Positions 15,871 through 25,154 of a stretch of 64,000 nt of DNA are shown piece by piece. Numbering within the stretch: the stretch's first letter is position 1; every line of letters begins with the position of its first letter. Location: NCBI GenBank assembly GCA_013297865.1, contig JAAFIP010000003.1, forward strand, positions 1-64,000. The letters run 5' to 3'. Source of the DNA: Polaromonas sp. GTDB lineage: Bacteria > Pseudomonadota > Gammaproteobacteria > Burkholderiales > Burkholderiaceae_C. The position numbers and the translations under genes are program-made. Under the pieces are notes generated by a model that was not told where the DNA came from, did not search any database, and worked only from the letters and a program-made list of their open reading frames with translations.

Positions 15871-17841
15871 TCATACATCCACCTCCACCGCATCCCCATG
15901 CAGTTCCATCAGCTCGCGGCGGGCGGCGGCTTCGCCTTTGCCCATGAGCTGGGTGAAGCGGATTGCGGTGAAGGCGGAGTCCAGCTCGCCATACTGCACT
16001 GGCAACAAACGCCGCGTATCAGGATTGAGTGTGGTTTCCCATAATTGTTCCGCGTTCATCTCGCCCAGGCCTTTGAAGCGGCTGATGGTCCATTTGTTTT
16101 CTGCCACGCCGTCTTTGCGCAGTTTGTCCAAAATGGAGTTCAGCTCGCCCTGGTCCAGCGCGTATTGCTTGCTGGCGGGCTTTTTGCCGCGCGCGGGCGC
16201 GTCGATGCGAAACAGCGGTGGGCGGGCGACGTAGATGTGGCCCGCATCAATCAGCTTGGGGAAGTGTTTGAAAAACAGGGTCAGCAAGAGCACCTGGATG
16301 TGCGATCCGTCCACGTCGGCGTCTGACAGGATGCAGATTTTGCCGTAACGCAGGCCGCTGAGGTCGGGCGAGTCGTCTTTGCCATGCGGGTCCACGCCGA
16401 TGGCCACGGCAATGTCGTGGATTTCGTTGTTGGCAAACAGCCGGTCGCGCTCCACCTCCCAGGTGTTGAGCACTTTGCCGCGCAGCGGCAGGATGGCCTG
16501 GCACTCCTTGTCGCGGCCCATCTTGGCGCTACCACCGGCGCTGTCGCCCTCGACCAGAAACACCTCGTTGTGTGACAGGTCCTTGCTCTCGCAGTCGGTC
16601 AGCTTGCCGGGCAGCACGGCCACGCCAGAGCCTTTGCGCTTTTCTACTTTTTGCCCTGCTCTCTGGCGGGTTTGGGCGGCTTTGATGGCCAGCTCGGCGA
16701 GCTTTTTGCCGTAGTCCACGTGCTGGTTCAGCCACAGCTCCATGGCGGGGCGCACATAGTTGGACACCAGGCGCACCGCGTCGCGCGAATTGAGGCGCTC
16801 TTTGATCTGACCCTGAAACTGCGGGTCCAGCACCTTGGCTGAGAGCACATACGAGGCGCGGGCAAACACGTCTTCGGGCAGCAGCTTCACGCCCTTGGGC
16901 AGCAGGCTGTGCAGCTCGATAAAGCTCTTGACTGCGGTGAACAAGCCATCACGCAGGCCACTGTCGTGCGTGCCGCCTGCGGTGGTGGGGATCAGGTTGA
17001 CATAGCTCTCGCGCACGCTCTGGCCGTCTTCGGTGAAGGCCACGCACCAAGCTGCACCCTCGCCTTCGGCAAAGTTATCGTCCTTGGCATCGGCATAGCC
17101 ATCGCCCTCCCACAGGGGGATGACGGCGTCTTGGTTCAGGGTTTGCTCCAGATAGTCGCGCAGGCCGCCTTTGTACTGCCAGGTTTGCGTGTCCTTGGTT
17201 TTCTCGTTCACCAGGGTTACGCTCACGCCGGGCATCAGCACGGCCTTGCTGCGCAGCAGGTGCGTCAGCTCGGCCAGTGGAATCACGGGAGATTCAAAAT
17301 ACTTGGGGTCGGGCCACACGCGCACATTAGTGCCCTGTTTGCGGTCGCCCTCCACCTGTTTGCGCAGGTGCAGCTTCTCCACCACATCGCCGCCAGCAAA
17401 CACCAGTTTGGCCACCATGCCTTCGCGGTAGGCCGTGGCCTCCAGGCGCTTGCCCAGGGCGTTGGTCACGCTCACGCCCACGCCATGCAGGCCGCCCGAA
17501 AAGCTGTAGGCACCGCCCTTGCCTTTGTCAAACTTGCCGCCCGCGTGCAGGCGCGTGAACACCAGCTCGATCACCGGGGCCTTCTCCTCTGGGTGCAGCC
17601 CAAACGGAATGCCACGCCCATCGTCATCCACGCTCACCGAGCCATCGGTGTGCAGGGTGACCCTGATCTTCTTGCCATAGCCCGCCAGCGCCTCGTCTGC
17701 CGAGTTGTCCAGCACTTCCTGGATGATGTGCAGCGGATTGTCGGTGCGCGTGTACATGCCCGGGCGCTGCTTGACGGGCTCCAGCCCCTTGAGAACGCGA
17801 ATCGAGCCTTCGGAATACTGTGTGGGTAATTTATCTGCCAT
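15871..17841 (-). CDS. parE: DNA topoisomerase IV subunit B
   Basis: ParE is the ATPase subunit of topoisomerase IV. The GHKL ATPase features are visible: DNSADEALAGYG (Asn for Mg-ATP), DDGRGIPFG and GGLHGVGVSVTNAL. The TOPRIM domain has EGDSAGGSAKMGRD and ILSDADVDGSHI. The C-terminal RFKGLGEMNAEQLWETTL block is conserved. Starting at ATG 17841 (MADKLPTQYSEGSI) gives 656 residues, normal for ParE; an upstream ATG at 17904 adds 21 residues that do not look conserved. Together with parC it forms the topoisomerase IV tetramer. Confidence 0.96.
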   Translation of the reverse strand: MADKLPTQYSEGSIRVLKGLEPVKQRPGMYTRTDNPLHIIQEVLDNSADEALAGYGKKIRVTLHTDGSVSVDDDGRGIPFGLHPEEKAPVIELVFTRLHAGGKFDKGKGGAYSFSGGLHGVGVSVTNALGKRLEATAYREGMVAKLVFAGGDVVEKLHLRKQVEGDRKQGTNVRVWPDPKYFESPVIPLAELTHLLRSKAVLMPGVSVTLVNEKTKDTQTWQYKGGLRDYLEQTLNQDAVIPLWEGDGYADAKDDNFAEGEGAAWCVAFTEDGQSVRESYVNLIPTTAGGTHDSGLRDGLFTAVKSFIELHSLLPKGVKLLPEDVFARASYVLSAKVLDPQFQGQIKERLNSRDAVRLVSNYVRPAMELWLNQHVDYGKKLAELAIKAAQTRQRAGQKVEKRKGSGVAVLPGKLTDCESKDLSHNEVFLVEGDSAGGSAKMGRDKECQAILPLRGKVLNTWEVERDRLFANNEIHDIAVAIGVDPHGKDDSPDLSGLRYGKICILSDADVDGSHIQVLLLTLFFKHFPKLIDAGHIYVARPPLFRIDAPARGKKPASKQYALDQGELNSILDKLRKDGVAENKWTISRFKGLGEMNAEQLWETTLNPDTRRLLPVQYGELDSAFTAIRFTQLMGKGEAAARRELMELHGDAVEVDV

Positions 17842-18057
17842 GGGGTAATTGTAGTGCCAAGCTTGCAAATAGCTGGATGAATGTACAGTTTTTCCTGGGT
17901 TCATGCCTGTTGCTATGGATTAAATAGCTGCGTTTGTTATGTTTTAAACTACAGCCGGGCTGCACCTACAATCAAAGCCAGCCTGAAACCAGCATCCCAT
18001 CAGCTGGCCGCTTGCTGATTGACTGTGCTCCATACCAACAACCAAGAGAGACATCCC

Positions 18058-18489
18058 ATGCTTCGACGTTCCACACTTCGCTACACCTTATCTGCCGCCC
18101 TGCTCCTTGGCACCAGCGCGCTCCCTGTACTGGCCCAAGCCCAGCAGCGCCAGCGGCTGGTGATCCAGGTCAGTGATGCCGAGCCAGCCAAATGGAACCT
18201 GGCATTGAACAATGCCAAAAACGTGCAGGACGAGCTGGGGGCTGCCAATGTCGATGTGGAAATCGTAGCCTTTGGCCCCGGCATCAACATGCTCAAGTTT
18301 GACTCTGTGGTCAACACCCGCCTGGGCGACGCTTCCAAGGCGGGCGTAAAAATAATGGCCTGCGAAAACAGCATGCGCAACCTCAAGCTCCTCAAGGCCG
18401 ATATGTCCCCCGATTCGGGTTATGTACCCGCCGGAGTGGTGCACATCATGCGTCGTCAGAGCGAAGGTTGGAATTACCTGCGGCCTTAA
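18058..18489 (+). CDS. exported DsrE/DsrF-like family protein
   Basis: This is a 143-residue protein with a signal peptide (MLRRSTLRYTLSAALLLGTS, cleaved near AQAQ). The mature part fits the DsrE-like fold: LVIQVSDAEPAKWNLALNNA, then VEIVAFGPGINML and GVKIMACENSMRN with one conserved Cys. Cytoplasmic DsrE proteins carry sulfur for sulfite reductase systems; this exported, single-domain type has no assigned substrate. AAGAGAG lies shortly upstream of the chosen ATG; an earlier ATG at 18019 would spoil the signal peptide. It is divergent from parE. Confidence 0.78.
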   Translation: MLRRSTLRYTLSAALLLGTSALPVLAQAQQRQRLVIQVSDAEPAKWNLALNNAKNVQDELGAANVDVEIVAFGPGINMLKFDSVVNTRLGDASKAGVKIMACENSMRNLKLLKADMSPDSGYVPAGVVHIMRRQSEGWNYLRP

Positions 18490-18523
18490 GGCAATGCCAG
18501 CGCGGCCCATTGAAGGTGTGGTT

Positions 18524-18545
18524 TTCCGCATTTTCTGCGGTTTGA
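18524..18545 (+). terminator. weak hairpin after the DsrE-like gene
   Basis: CCGCA pairs with TGCGG around TTTTC, followed by TTTGA. The stem has only five pairs and the T tract is short, so termination is uncertain. Confidence 0.35.
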
Positions 18546-18614
18546 GAGGTCTGTTTCGACACAATATTCATGCACTGCCTGCGTACACTGTCTGAAACAC
18601 CCTGGAGCCACCCT

Positions 18615-18776
18615 ATGCAACTGACCGATTTCAAAGCCCCGAGCTTCGACTGCTATGGCACCCTGCTGGACTGGGAAAGCGGCATTGTCGCTGTGCTGCA
18701 AGGCCTGGTGGCACAGTCTGGCATCAACGCTTAGTGCAATAAGATTTTGCAGACCTTTGCGCGGCATGATGCAGAC
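18615..18776 (+). pseudogene. remnant of a type II haloacid dehalogenase gene
   Basis: From ATG 18615, preceded by GGAG, the frame reads [20 protein letters not shown] and onward, which is the start of a HAD-superfamily dehalogenase with the nucleophile Asp in [11 protein letters not shown]. The frame stops at a TAG at 18732 after 39 codons. The same frame continues past the stop as ILQTFARHDADM, which resembles the cap region of these enzymes, and then joins the start of the EamA gene. So the first part of the gene survives with a nonsense codon, and the rest (well over 150 residues) is gone, apparently by a deletion ending at the EamA start. Confidence 0.7.
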
Positions 18777-19676
18777 ATGAAAACCAACCCCCTACATGGC
18801 GTGCTAATGGTGCTGGCGGCTGCGCTGCTGTGGGGCACTACGGGCACGGCACAAAGCCTGGCTCCGGCGCAGTTGTCGTCTTACTGGGTGGGCAGCTTGC
18901 GGCTGCTGGTGGCAGCGCTGTTCTTTGTGCCCTGGCTGGCTGTGACTGACCGCCCTGCTCTGACGCAGCGCAGCTTGGCTGTCTTGCCTTGGCGTGGCAT
19001 CGGTGTGGCGGCGGTGTGCATGTGTGGCTACAACCTGGCCTTTTTTGCGGGGGTGCGCGCCAGTGGCGTGGCGGTGGGTACCGCTATCGCTTTGGGTAGC
19101 GGGCCGATCTGGGCGGGGCTGTTGCAAGCCATGGCTGTGCGCCGCGCGCCGCCTGTGGCGTGGTGGCTGGGCACGGGTTTGGCGGTGGCAGGCATTGCGA
19201 CGATGATGGTTAGCTCTGGGACAGCTGCCAGGCTGAGTGCGTTTGGCGTGGTGATGTGCCTGGCTGCGGGGTTGTCGTATGCCGTGTATGCACTGGTCAA
19301 CAAACAGATGGTCAGCTCAGCACCGGCTGGCGTGGTGACGGCAGCAGTGTTTGTGATGGCTGCGGCGCTGGCTTTGCCAGTGGCGTTGCTGTTGGCGGGA
19401 GTGCCCCGCATCACGTCGAATGAGCTTGCTGTCGTGGCCTGGCTGGGCGTGATGAGTACAGCGGTGGCCTACCTGCTGTTTAGCCATGCACTGCGGCATA
19501 TCTCTGGTGCCACAGGCGTAGCACTGGCGCTGGCTGAACCGGTGACAGCGTTTGTGCTGGCTATCGTGATTGTGGGTGAGCGGCCTGGTTGGCTGGCTTT
19601 TGGCGGGCTGATCGCTGTGTTGGCCGGGCTGGTGGTAGTGGTACGGTCTGAGCTCAATGAAGCAGCGCTGAAGTAA
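18777..19676 (+). CDS. EamA family (DMT superfamily) transporter
   Basis: This is an inner-membrane permease of about 299 residues with about ten hydrophobic segments and two EamA repeats, the first near residues 8-140 and the second near 150-290. Typical family segments are LHGVLMVLAAALLWGTTGT at the start and GATGVALALAEPVTAFVLAI near the end. Members export amino acids, nucleosides or other metabolites; the substrate here is not predictable. There is no clear binding site at ATG 18777. Because a decayed dehalogenase lies in frame just upstream, the gene may have lost its own leader and be read from the old dehalogenase promoter. Confidence 0.85.
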   Translation: MKTNPLHGVLMVLAAALLWGTTGTAQSLAPAQLSSYWVGSLRLLVAALFFVPWLAVTDRPALTQRSLAVLPWRGIGVAAVCMCGYNLAFFAGVRASGVAVGTAIALGSGPIWAGLLQAMAVRRAPPVAWWLGTGLAVAGIATMMVSSGTAARLSAFGVVMCLAAGLSYAVYALVNKQMVSSAPAGVVTAAVFVMAAALALPVALLLAGVPRITSNELAVVAWLGVMSTAVAYLLFSHALRHISGATGVALALAEPVTAFVLAIVIVGERPGWLAFGGLIAVLAGLVVVVRSELNEAALK

Positions 19677-19691
19677 AATCGTGTTCGCACT

Positions 19692-19765
19692 GCGGGTGTC
19701 GTTCAATGGTAGGACTCTTGCTTCCCAAGCAAATAACGTGGGTTCGATTCCCATCACCCGCTCCA
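19692..19765 (+). tRNA. tRNA-Gly (CCC anticodon)
   Basis: The cloverleaf can be drawn by eye: acceptor GCGGGTG pairs with CACCCGC, the T arm contains GGTTCGATTCC, and the anticodon loop TTCCCAA gives anticodon CCC. The terminal CCA is encoded. The first pair of the anticodon stem (C/A) is a mismatch. It decodes GGG. Confidence 0.9.
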
Positions 19766-19782
19766 TGGATTAGATGGCCAGT

Positions 19783-19836
19783 TACTATCAAAATAGTAGC
19801 TGCTCCCGCGATATTCTATTGGGCTGGAGGCTGAAA
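19783..19836 (+). repeat. R-family repeat, copy 5
   Basis: The copy reads TAGTAGCTGCTCCCGCGATA then TTCTATTGGGCTGGAGGC. It lies between tRNA-Gly and the convergent dnaB gene, with TTACTATCAAAA upstream as in other copies. Confidence 0.85.
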
Positions 19837-19874
19837 ATTATTCAAAATCAAGCCTCAGTCCAAGCGCAGATCGC

Positions 19875-21308
19875 TTAAAAATCTCCGCTGCTATAGCCCT
19901 GCGCCAGGCTCTCAAAACGGGTCAGTTGCTTGATGAAGGCCAGTTTGACCGTGCCTGTGGGGCCGTTACGTTGCTTGCTGATGATCAGCTCGGTCACGCC
20001 GGGTTCTTTGCTGTCTTTGTTGTAATAGTCGTCGCGGTAGATGAACATGATCACGTCGGCGTCCTGCTCGATCGCGCCCGATTCGCGCAGATCGCTCATC
20101 ATGGGGCGTTTGTCGGTGCGGCTCTCTACCCCCCGGCTCAGCTGCGACAGCGCAATGACGGGGCATTGCAGCTCTTTGGCCAGGGCTTTGAGGCCGCGTG
20201 AGATCTCGCCCACGGCGGTGGCGCGGTTTTCGTCATTCATGGCGGTGGACACGCTCATCAGCTGCAGATAGTCCACCACAATCAAGCCCAGCTTGCCGCC
20301 CATCTGGCGCGCCAGGCGGCGCGCGTTGCCGCGCAGCTCGCTGGTGGTGAGGCCGGGGGTTTCGTCAATGTGCAGGCTGATGTTGCGCAGCTTCTCAATC
20401 GCTTCGGTCAGGCGCGGCCACTCGTCGTCCTTGAGCTTGCCGGTGCGCAGATTCATTTGGTCGATGCGGCCAATCGAGCCGACGATACGCACCGCCAGCT
20501 GGCTGGCGCCCATCTCCATCGAAAACACCGCCACGGGCAGCTGCTCGTTAAGGGCTACATGCTCGGCGATGTTGATGGCCAATGCGGTCTTTCCCATCGA
20601 GGGCCGCGCCGCCAGAATGATCAAGTCACCGGCTTGCATGCCCGAAGTCATTTTGTCCAGATCGACAAAGCCGGTGGGTACACCTGTGATGTCGTTGGGG
20701 TTCTCCGACATTTCCACCACACGGTCCATCAGCTCGACCACCAGAGAATCCATGCCCTGGAAGCCTTTTTTCATGCGCGAGCCCTCTTCGCCAATGGCAA
20801 AGATTTTCTGCTCGGACTCGTCCAGGATTTTGGCGACTTCCTTGCCCTGGGTGTTGAAGGCGTTGGTGGATATTTCGTCGCTGGCGCGCACCAGCTTGCG
20901 CAGGATCGAGCGCTCGCGCACGATCTCGGCATAGCGGCGGATGTTGGCCGCGCTGGGCACATACTGGGCCAATGCGTTGAGATAGACCAAACCGCCCACC
21001 TCGTCGGCCTTGCCCTCTGACTGCAGACGCTCATACACGGTGATCACGTCAGCCGGGCGGCTGGCATTGATCAGCGCGCCGACGGCTGCATAGACCAGGC
21101 GGTGCTCGTAGCGGTAGAAATCGCCATCAACCAGCAGGTCGCCCACGCGGTCCCACGCGCCGTTGTCCAGCAGCAGGCCGCCCAGCACGCTGGATTCGGC
21201 CTCTATGCTATGCGGCGGAATGCGCAACTGCGCTATCTGGGTATCGCCGCCAAAGCTGGACAGATCGGGCGTGTAGTCGTCATCGACGGAGGTGAGAACT
21301 GCTGACAT
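19875..21308 (-). CDS. dnaB: replicative DNA helicase
   Basis: DnaB is the hexameric helicase of the replication fork. The N-terminal domain begins LRIPPHSIEAESSVLGGLL, the usual DnaB start. The RecA-like domain has the Walker A segment AARPSMGKTALAIN near residue 235, Walker B-like LIVVDYLQLM, and the C-terminal QLSRGVESRTDKRPMMSDLR and AIEQDADVIMFIYRDDYY blocks. Its 477 residues fit. No intein is present. It is followed downstream by an R repeat and the convergent tRNA-Gly. Confidence 0.97.
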   Translation of the reverse strand: MSAVLTSVDDDYTPDLSSFGGDTQIAQLRIPPHSIEAESSVLGGLLLDNGAWDRVGDLLVDGDFYRYEHRLVYAAVGALINASRPADVITVYERLQSEGKADEVGGLVYLNALAQYVPSAANIRRYAEIVRERSILRKLVRASDEISTNAFNTQGKEVAKILDESEQKIFAIGEEGSRMKKGFQGMDSLVVELMDRVVEMSENPNDITGVPTGFVDLDKMTSGMQAGDLIILAARPSMGKTALAINIAEHVALNEQLPVAVFSMEMGASQLAVRIVGSIGRIDQMNLRTGKLKDDEWPRLTEAIEKLRNISLHIDETPGLTTSELRGNARRLARQMGGKLGLIVVDYLQLMSVSTAMNDENRATAVGEISRGLKALAKELQCPVIALSQLSRGVESRTDKRPMMSDLRESGAIEQDADVIMFIYRDDYYNKDSKEPGVTELIISKQRNGPTGTVKLAFIKQLTRFESLAQGYSSGDF

Positions 21309-21458
21309 GGTTTTTAATTTTCCTGACCCTAGATGCTAGTGCGCAGCGCTTGTGCGGGCAAGCGGCCCATCCGAAACAGTTTGCATAAGTCTGTGGACGG
21401 GCCTGTGGATAAGCTGGGCATGACGCTGTATAAACTGTGTGGTTGCCAACGCAAAAAT

Positions 21459-21490
21459 GCAAAACGGGCCTAGATTGCTCTAGGCCCGTT
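21459..21490 (-). terminator. intrinsic terminator of tRNA-Pro
   Basis: AACGGGCCTAGA (21463-21474) pairs perfectly with TCTAGGCCCGTT (21479-21490) around a four-base loop, giving a 12-bp stem. On the minus strand it is followed by a short T run. It lies 15 nt after tRNA-Pro. Confidence 0.85.
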
Positions 21491-21505
21491 GCTTGGAAAA
21501 AACAT

Positions 21506-21582
21506 TGGTCGGTGTGAAAGGATTCGAACCTTCGACCCCTTGCACCCCATGCAAGTGCGCTACCAGGCTGCGCCACACACCG
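21506..21582 (-). tRNA. tRNA-Pro (GGG anticodon)
   Basis: On the minus strand the acceptor CGGTGTG pairs with CACACCG, followed by ACCA. The anticodon stem is CTTGC/GCAAG and the loop ATGGGGT gives anticodon GGG. The T arm contains GGTTCGAATCC. It decodes CCC and CCU. It lies at the end of the thrS-to-merR block, which is its usual place in related bacteria. Confidence 0.95.
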
Positions 21583-21618
21583 AAGCCTTTGATTATAGCG
21601 CGAGAAGCTGCCCGGGCT

Positions 21619-22083
21619 TCAGATGTTGACTGCCAGCAGCTCGCGAATTTCAAACAATTCACGGCGCAGCTGCAGGATGGGCAGATGGATGGTGTGCGGC
21701 TCGATGTCGGCCACGCTGTCCTGAAAATCTTCGGCCATATCGGCAGGAAACTCCGAGTCGCCACCCTCCAGCACGTCAATGCCTTCGAGCATGACCTCGC
21801 CCGCTTTGCGTTTGTCGCGCTCGCTTTGCACGATGTCATGCAGCTTGTTGCGTGCGCCACTGATGGTGAAACCCTGGTCGTACAGCAGGTCGCGGATGCG
21901 GCGGATCATCAGCACTTCATGGTGCTGGTAATAGCGGCGATTGCCACGCCGCTTCATCGGTTTAAGCTGTGTAAATTCCTGCTCCCAATAGCGCAGCACG
22001 TGCGGCTTGACGTCGCACAGGTCGCTGACTTCACCGATAGTGAAATAGCGCTTGACAGGAATGGGTGGGAGGGAATTCTCCAT
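21619..22083 (-). CDS. MerR family transcriptional regulator
   Basis: The 154-residue protein has an N-terminal MerR winged helix: RYFTIGEVSDLCDVKPHVLR, then YWEQEFTQLKP and RRGNRRYYQHHEVLMIRRIR, with a helical dimerisation part behind it. No C-terminal effector domain or metal-binding Cys cluster is visible. The start at 22083 (MENSLPPIPVKRYF) is chosen over a farther ATG that adds unrelated sequence. It follows ihfA, a gene pair conserved across many proteobacteria. The target promoter is unknown. Confidence 0.9.
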   Translation of the reverse strand: MENSLPPIPVKRYFTIGEVSDLCDVKPHVLRYWEQEFTQLKPMKRRGNRRYYQHHEVLMIRRIRDLLYDQGFTISGARNKLHDIVQSERDKRKAGEVMLEGIDVLEGGDSEFPADMAEDFQDSVADIEPHTIHLPILQLRRELFEIRELLAVNI

Positions 22084-22310
22084 GTAAATCAACGTTCTAC
22101 AAGCATGACCTGCAAATTTACTCCAAGTTTGCCGTGTATGCAAACTACTTTCAATTTCGCCGCTAAATCGTTGAATTTGTTGTATTTCAGCGCTCAGAAA
22201 TGTAGAGCGCACTTTGTAACATCTGCTTGCTCAGAAGTACAAAAACCATCATATTTGGTCGCCTTTCCCATGCCGCGTGGCACATGGCTTAAACGCCACA
22301 CAGGGGCGAC

Positions 22311-22622
22311 TTAGCCCTGGATTTGCTCTTTGAGCTTGTGGCTGGCGTGGAAGGTCACCACGCGGCGGGCTTCGATGGGGATGGCCTCGCCTGTGCGGGG
22401 GTTGCGCCCCGGGCGTGGCGCTTTGGTGCGGATCTGGAAATTGCCGAAGCTCGAAATCTTGACATCGGTGCCGTCCACCACGCTCTTGGCGATCAGCTCG
22501 AAAAAGGCATCGATCATGTCCTTGGACTCGCGCTTGTTCAGCCCAATCTGCTCAAACAGCAAATCCGCCAGCTGCGCCTTGGTCAGCGCGGGGGTCTCCA
22601 AGCTCTCTACCGTAAACTCCAT
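22311..22622 (-). CDS. ihfA: integration host factor subunit alpha
   Basis: IHF is a heterodimeric DNA-bending protein used in transcription, recombination and replication. The 103-residue protein has the HU/IHF fold with KISSFGNFQIRTKAPRPGRN followed by P-R-T-G-E in the DNA-binding arm, which carries the intercalating Pro, and VVTFHASHKLKEQI at the end. The order pheT-ihfA-merR is the usual one for the alpha subunit. An R-family repeat fills the short gap to pheT. Confidence 0.95.
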   Translation of the reverse strand: MEFTVESLETPALTKAQLADLLFEQIGLNKRESKDMIDAFFELIAKSVVDGTDVKISSFGNFQIRTKAPRPGRNPRTGEAIPIEARRVVTFHASHKLKEQIQG

Positions 22623-22635
22623 ATATGCTCCTTTT

Positions 22636-22686
22636 TTTATAGCTGCTGCCGCGATATTCTATTGGGCTGAAGGCCGATTGATCTAT
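22636..22686 (+). repeat. R-family repeat, copy 6 (pheT / ihfA gap)
   Basis: The copy reads TATAGCTGCTGCCGCGATAT then TCTATTGGGCTGAAGGCC. It occupies most of the 77-nt gap between the pheT stop and the ihfA start. Confidence 0.85.
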
Positions 22687-22699
22687 AAGAATACCATCC

Positions 22700-25117
22700 T
22701 CAGGCACGCAAGCGTGCGCTCACGCTGCCCTCTAGCTGTTTGAGCACGGCAGCCACTGCCGCCTCAATCTGCTCATCCGTCAGTGTGGCCTCAGAGCTGC
22801 CCAAGGTCAAGCGCACAGTCACACTTTTCTCGCTGCTTTCCATGCCGACCGAAGCGTCCTTCGGGCGGTATACATCAAACAGCAGCGCATCGCGCAGCAA
22901 GCCCTTGCAGGGCGCGGCGTGGATGGCAGCCATCAGCGCTGCGTGGCTCACGCTCTCGCGCACGATCACGGCAATGTCGCGCTCCACATCCTGGAATTTG
23001 CTCAGACTGCTGGCCACCGGCATATCGCGCTGCATCACGGCGGCCAAGTCCAGCTCAAACAGCATCGGGGCCAGGGGCAGCTCGTAGCCTTGCTTCCAGC
23101 GCGGGTGCAGCTCGCCGATCACGCCAATGGCCTTGCCGTCCACCAATACACTGGCGCAGCGGCCAGGGTGCATGGCGGGGTGCTCAGCAGCCTCAAACGT
23201 GGCCTGCAGGGGAGCCAGCAGGCTTTCCACATCGCCTTTGATGTCGAAGAAGTCAGCCGCAGCATCCTTGACACTCCACTGGCGCTGCGCTGCCGCGCCG
23301 AAGGACAGGCCCGCAATACGCAGCGGCTGGGCGATGCCCGCCACCTGGCTATCACTGGTGGCCACTGAGGCGTCCCGCTTGAACACGCGGCCCAGCTCGA
23401 AAATGCGCACCCGGCTGGCCTTGCGGTCCAGGTTGTGTTTCAAAATCTGCAGCAAGCTGCCCAACAGGGACGAACGCATGACACTCAGTTGACTGGCAAT
23501 CGGATTGAGCAACCTGATCGGATTAGTGTTACCCGCCAGCTCGGTTTCCCAGCGCTCTTCCACAAAGCTGAAGTTGATGGTTTCCTGGTAGCCCAAGCCA
23601 GCCAGCGCCCGGCGCACAGCAAAACGGCCACGCTGGGTCTCGCTGCGCACCTGCGGCGCAATCGGCGCGATGGGCAAGCTGGTGGGCAGGTTGTCAAAGC
23701 CCAGCATGCGCACCACCTCTTCGATCAGGTCTTCTTCGATGCTGATGTCAAAGCGGTAGGCGGGCGGCGTCACGGTGACCACACCGCCCTGCTCTGCGGC
23801 GGGCAGGCCCAGGCGCTTGAAGGCATCCAGGCACTGCGCCGCCGTCACTGGCATGCCAATCACCTTGCTGGCCCGCGCCACGCGCAGTGCCACAGGTTTA
23901 CGTACGGGCAGGTTGATCTGCTGGTCGTCCATCGGCCCGGCCTGGCCACCACAGATGTCCAACACGAGCTGCGTGATGCGCTCGATATGTTCCACCGTCT
24001 GGCTTGGGTCCACGCCGCGCTCAAAGCGGTGGCCTGCATCGGTGGCAAAGTTGAAACGGCGCGAACGGCCTGCCACCGCATCAGGCCACCAGAAGGCGGC
24101 TTCGATATAGATATTTTGAGTATCGTCCGTCACCGACGTGCTGTCGCCCCCCATGATGCCTGCCAGTGATTCCACCGCCTGGTTGTCGGCAATCACGCCC
24201 ACTTTGTCATCGATGGTGATGGTGTTGCCGTTGAGCAGCTTGAGTGATTCACCCGCCTTGCCCCAGCGCACATCCAGGCCGCCATGGATTTTGTCCAGAT
24301 CGAAGATGTGCGACGGCCGGCCATATTCGAACATCACGTAGTTGGAAATGTCCACTAGGGCTGTCACGCTGCGCTGCCCGCAGCGCGCCAAGCGGTCCAC
24401 CATCCATTGCGGTGTTTTGGCTTGGGTATTCACGCCCTTGACGATGCGGCCAGAGAAGCGGCCACACAGGTCGGGCGCAGAGATTTTGACAGCCAGTTTG
24501 TCAGCGTGCGCAGCAGGCACTGCAGGAAAGCTGGCGGTTTTCAACGCCGCACCTGTAATTGCTGACACCTCGCGCGCCACGCCAAACACGCTCAGGCAAT
24601 GGCCCAGATTGGGCGTCAGCTTGAGGGTGAACAATGTGTCGTCGAGCTTCATGTAATCGCGCAGGTTGGTGCCAATCGGCGCATCGACTGGCAGCTCAAA
24701 CAAGCCACTGGCTTCCTCAGTAATTTTCAGCTCACTGGCCGAGCACAGCATGCCCTGGCTTTCCACGCCGCGCAGCTTGCCCAGCTTGATTTCAAACGGC
24801 TTGCCGTCATCCCCCGGTGGCAGCAAAGCGCCCACGGTAGCCACTGGCACACGAATGCCCACACGCGCATTGGGCGCTCCGCAGACGATGCTCAGCAGGC
24901 TGCCCGTGCCCACATCGACCTGGCAAACGCGCAAACGGTCAGCATTCGGATGCTGCTCACACACCTTGATCTCACCCACCACCACGCCAGTAAACGGCGG
25001 CGCCGCAGGCGCAGTCTCCTCCACCTCCAGCCCCGCCATCGTCAGCGCGTCGGCCAACTGCTGGGTGGACAGGGGTGGGTTACAGAATTCTCTCAACCAA
25101 CTTTCAGGGAATTGCAT
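22700..25117 (-). CDS. pheT: phenylalanine--tRNA ligase subunit beta
   Basis: This is the beta subunit of the alpha2-beta2 PheRS. The 805 residues start MQFPESWLREFCNPPLSTQQ. A tRNA-binding EMAP-like domain follows at about residues 40-150 (VVVGEIKVCEQHPNADRLRV), then the B3/B4 editing region, the B5 domain (PPAYRFDISIEEDLIEEVVR) and the C-terminal anticodon-binding FDX-ACB domain (FQDVERDIAVIV). The gene is downstream of pheS, from which it is separated by an E-family repeat. No damage is visible. Confidence 0.97.
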   Translation of the reverse strand: MQFPESWLREFCNPPLSTQQLADALTMAGLEVEETAPAAPPFTGVVVGEIKVCEQHPNADRLRVCQVDVGTGSLLSIVCGAPNARVGIRVPVATVGALLPPGDDGKPFEIKLGKLRGVESQGMLCSASELKITEEASGLFELPVDAPIGTNLRDYMKLDDTLFTLKLTPNLGHCLSVFGVAREVSAITGAALKTASFPAVPAAHADKLAVKISAPDLCGRFSGRIVKGVNTQAKTPQWMVDRLARCGQRSVTALVDISNYVMFEYGRPSHIFDLDKIHGGLDVRWGKAGESLKLLNGNTITIDDKVGVIADNQAVESLAGIMGGDSTSVTDDTQNIYIEAAFWWPDAVAGRSRRFNFATDAGHRFERGVDPSQTVEHIERITQLVLDICGGQAGPMDDQQINLPVRKPVALRVARASKVIGMPVTAAQCLDAFKRLGLPAAEQGGVVTVTPPAYRFDISIEEDLIEEVVRMLGFDNLPTSLPIAPIAPQVRSETQRGRFAVRRALAGLGYQETINFSFVEERWETELAGNTNPIRLLNPIASQLSVMRSSLLGSLLQILKHNLDRKASRVRIFELGRVFKRDASVATSDSQVAGIAQPLRIAGLSFGAAAQRQWSVKDAAADFFDIKGDVESLLAPLQATFEAAEHPAMHPGRCASVLVDGKAIGVIGELHPRWKQGYELPLAPMLFELDLAAVMQRDMPVASSLSKFQDVERDIAVIVRESVSHAALMAAIHAAPCKGLLRDALLFDVYRPKDASVGMESSEKSVTVRLTLGSSEATLTDEQIEAAVAAVLKQLEGSVSARLRA

Positions 25118-25154
25118 GGTGGGCTAACTTATAAATTCAAAATTCGGGGTCAAA

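Noticed and set aside
17921-17935. Partial R repeat upstream of parE
   Set aside because: Only AAATAGCTGC matches; too short to count.
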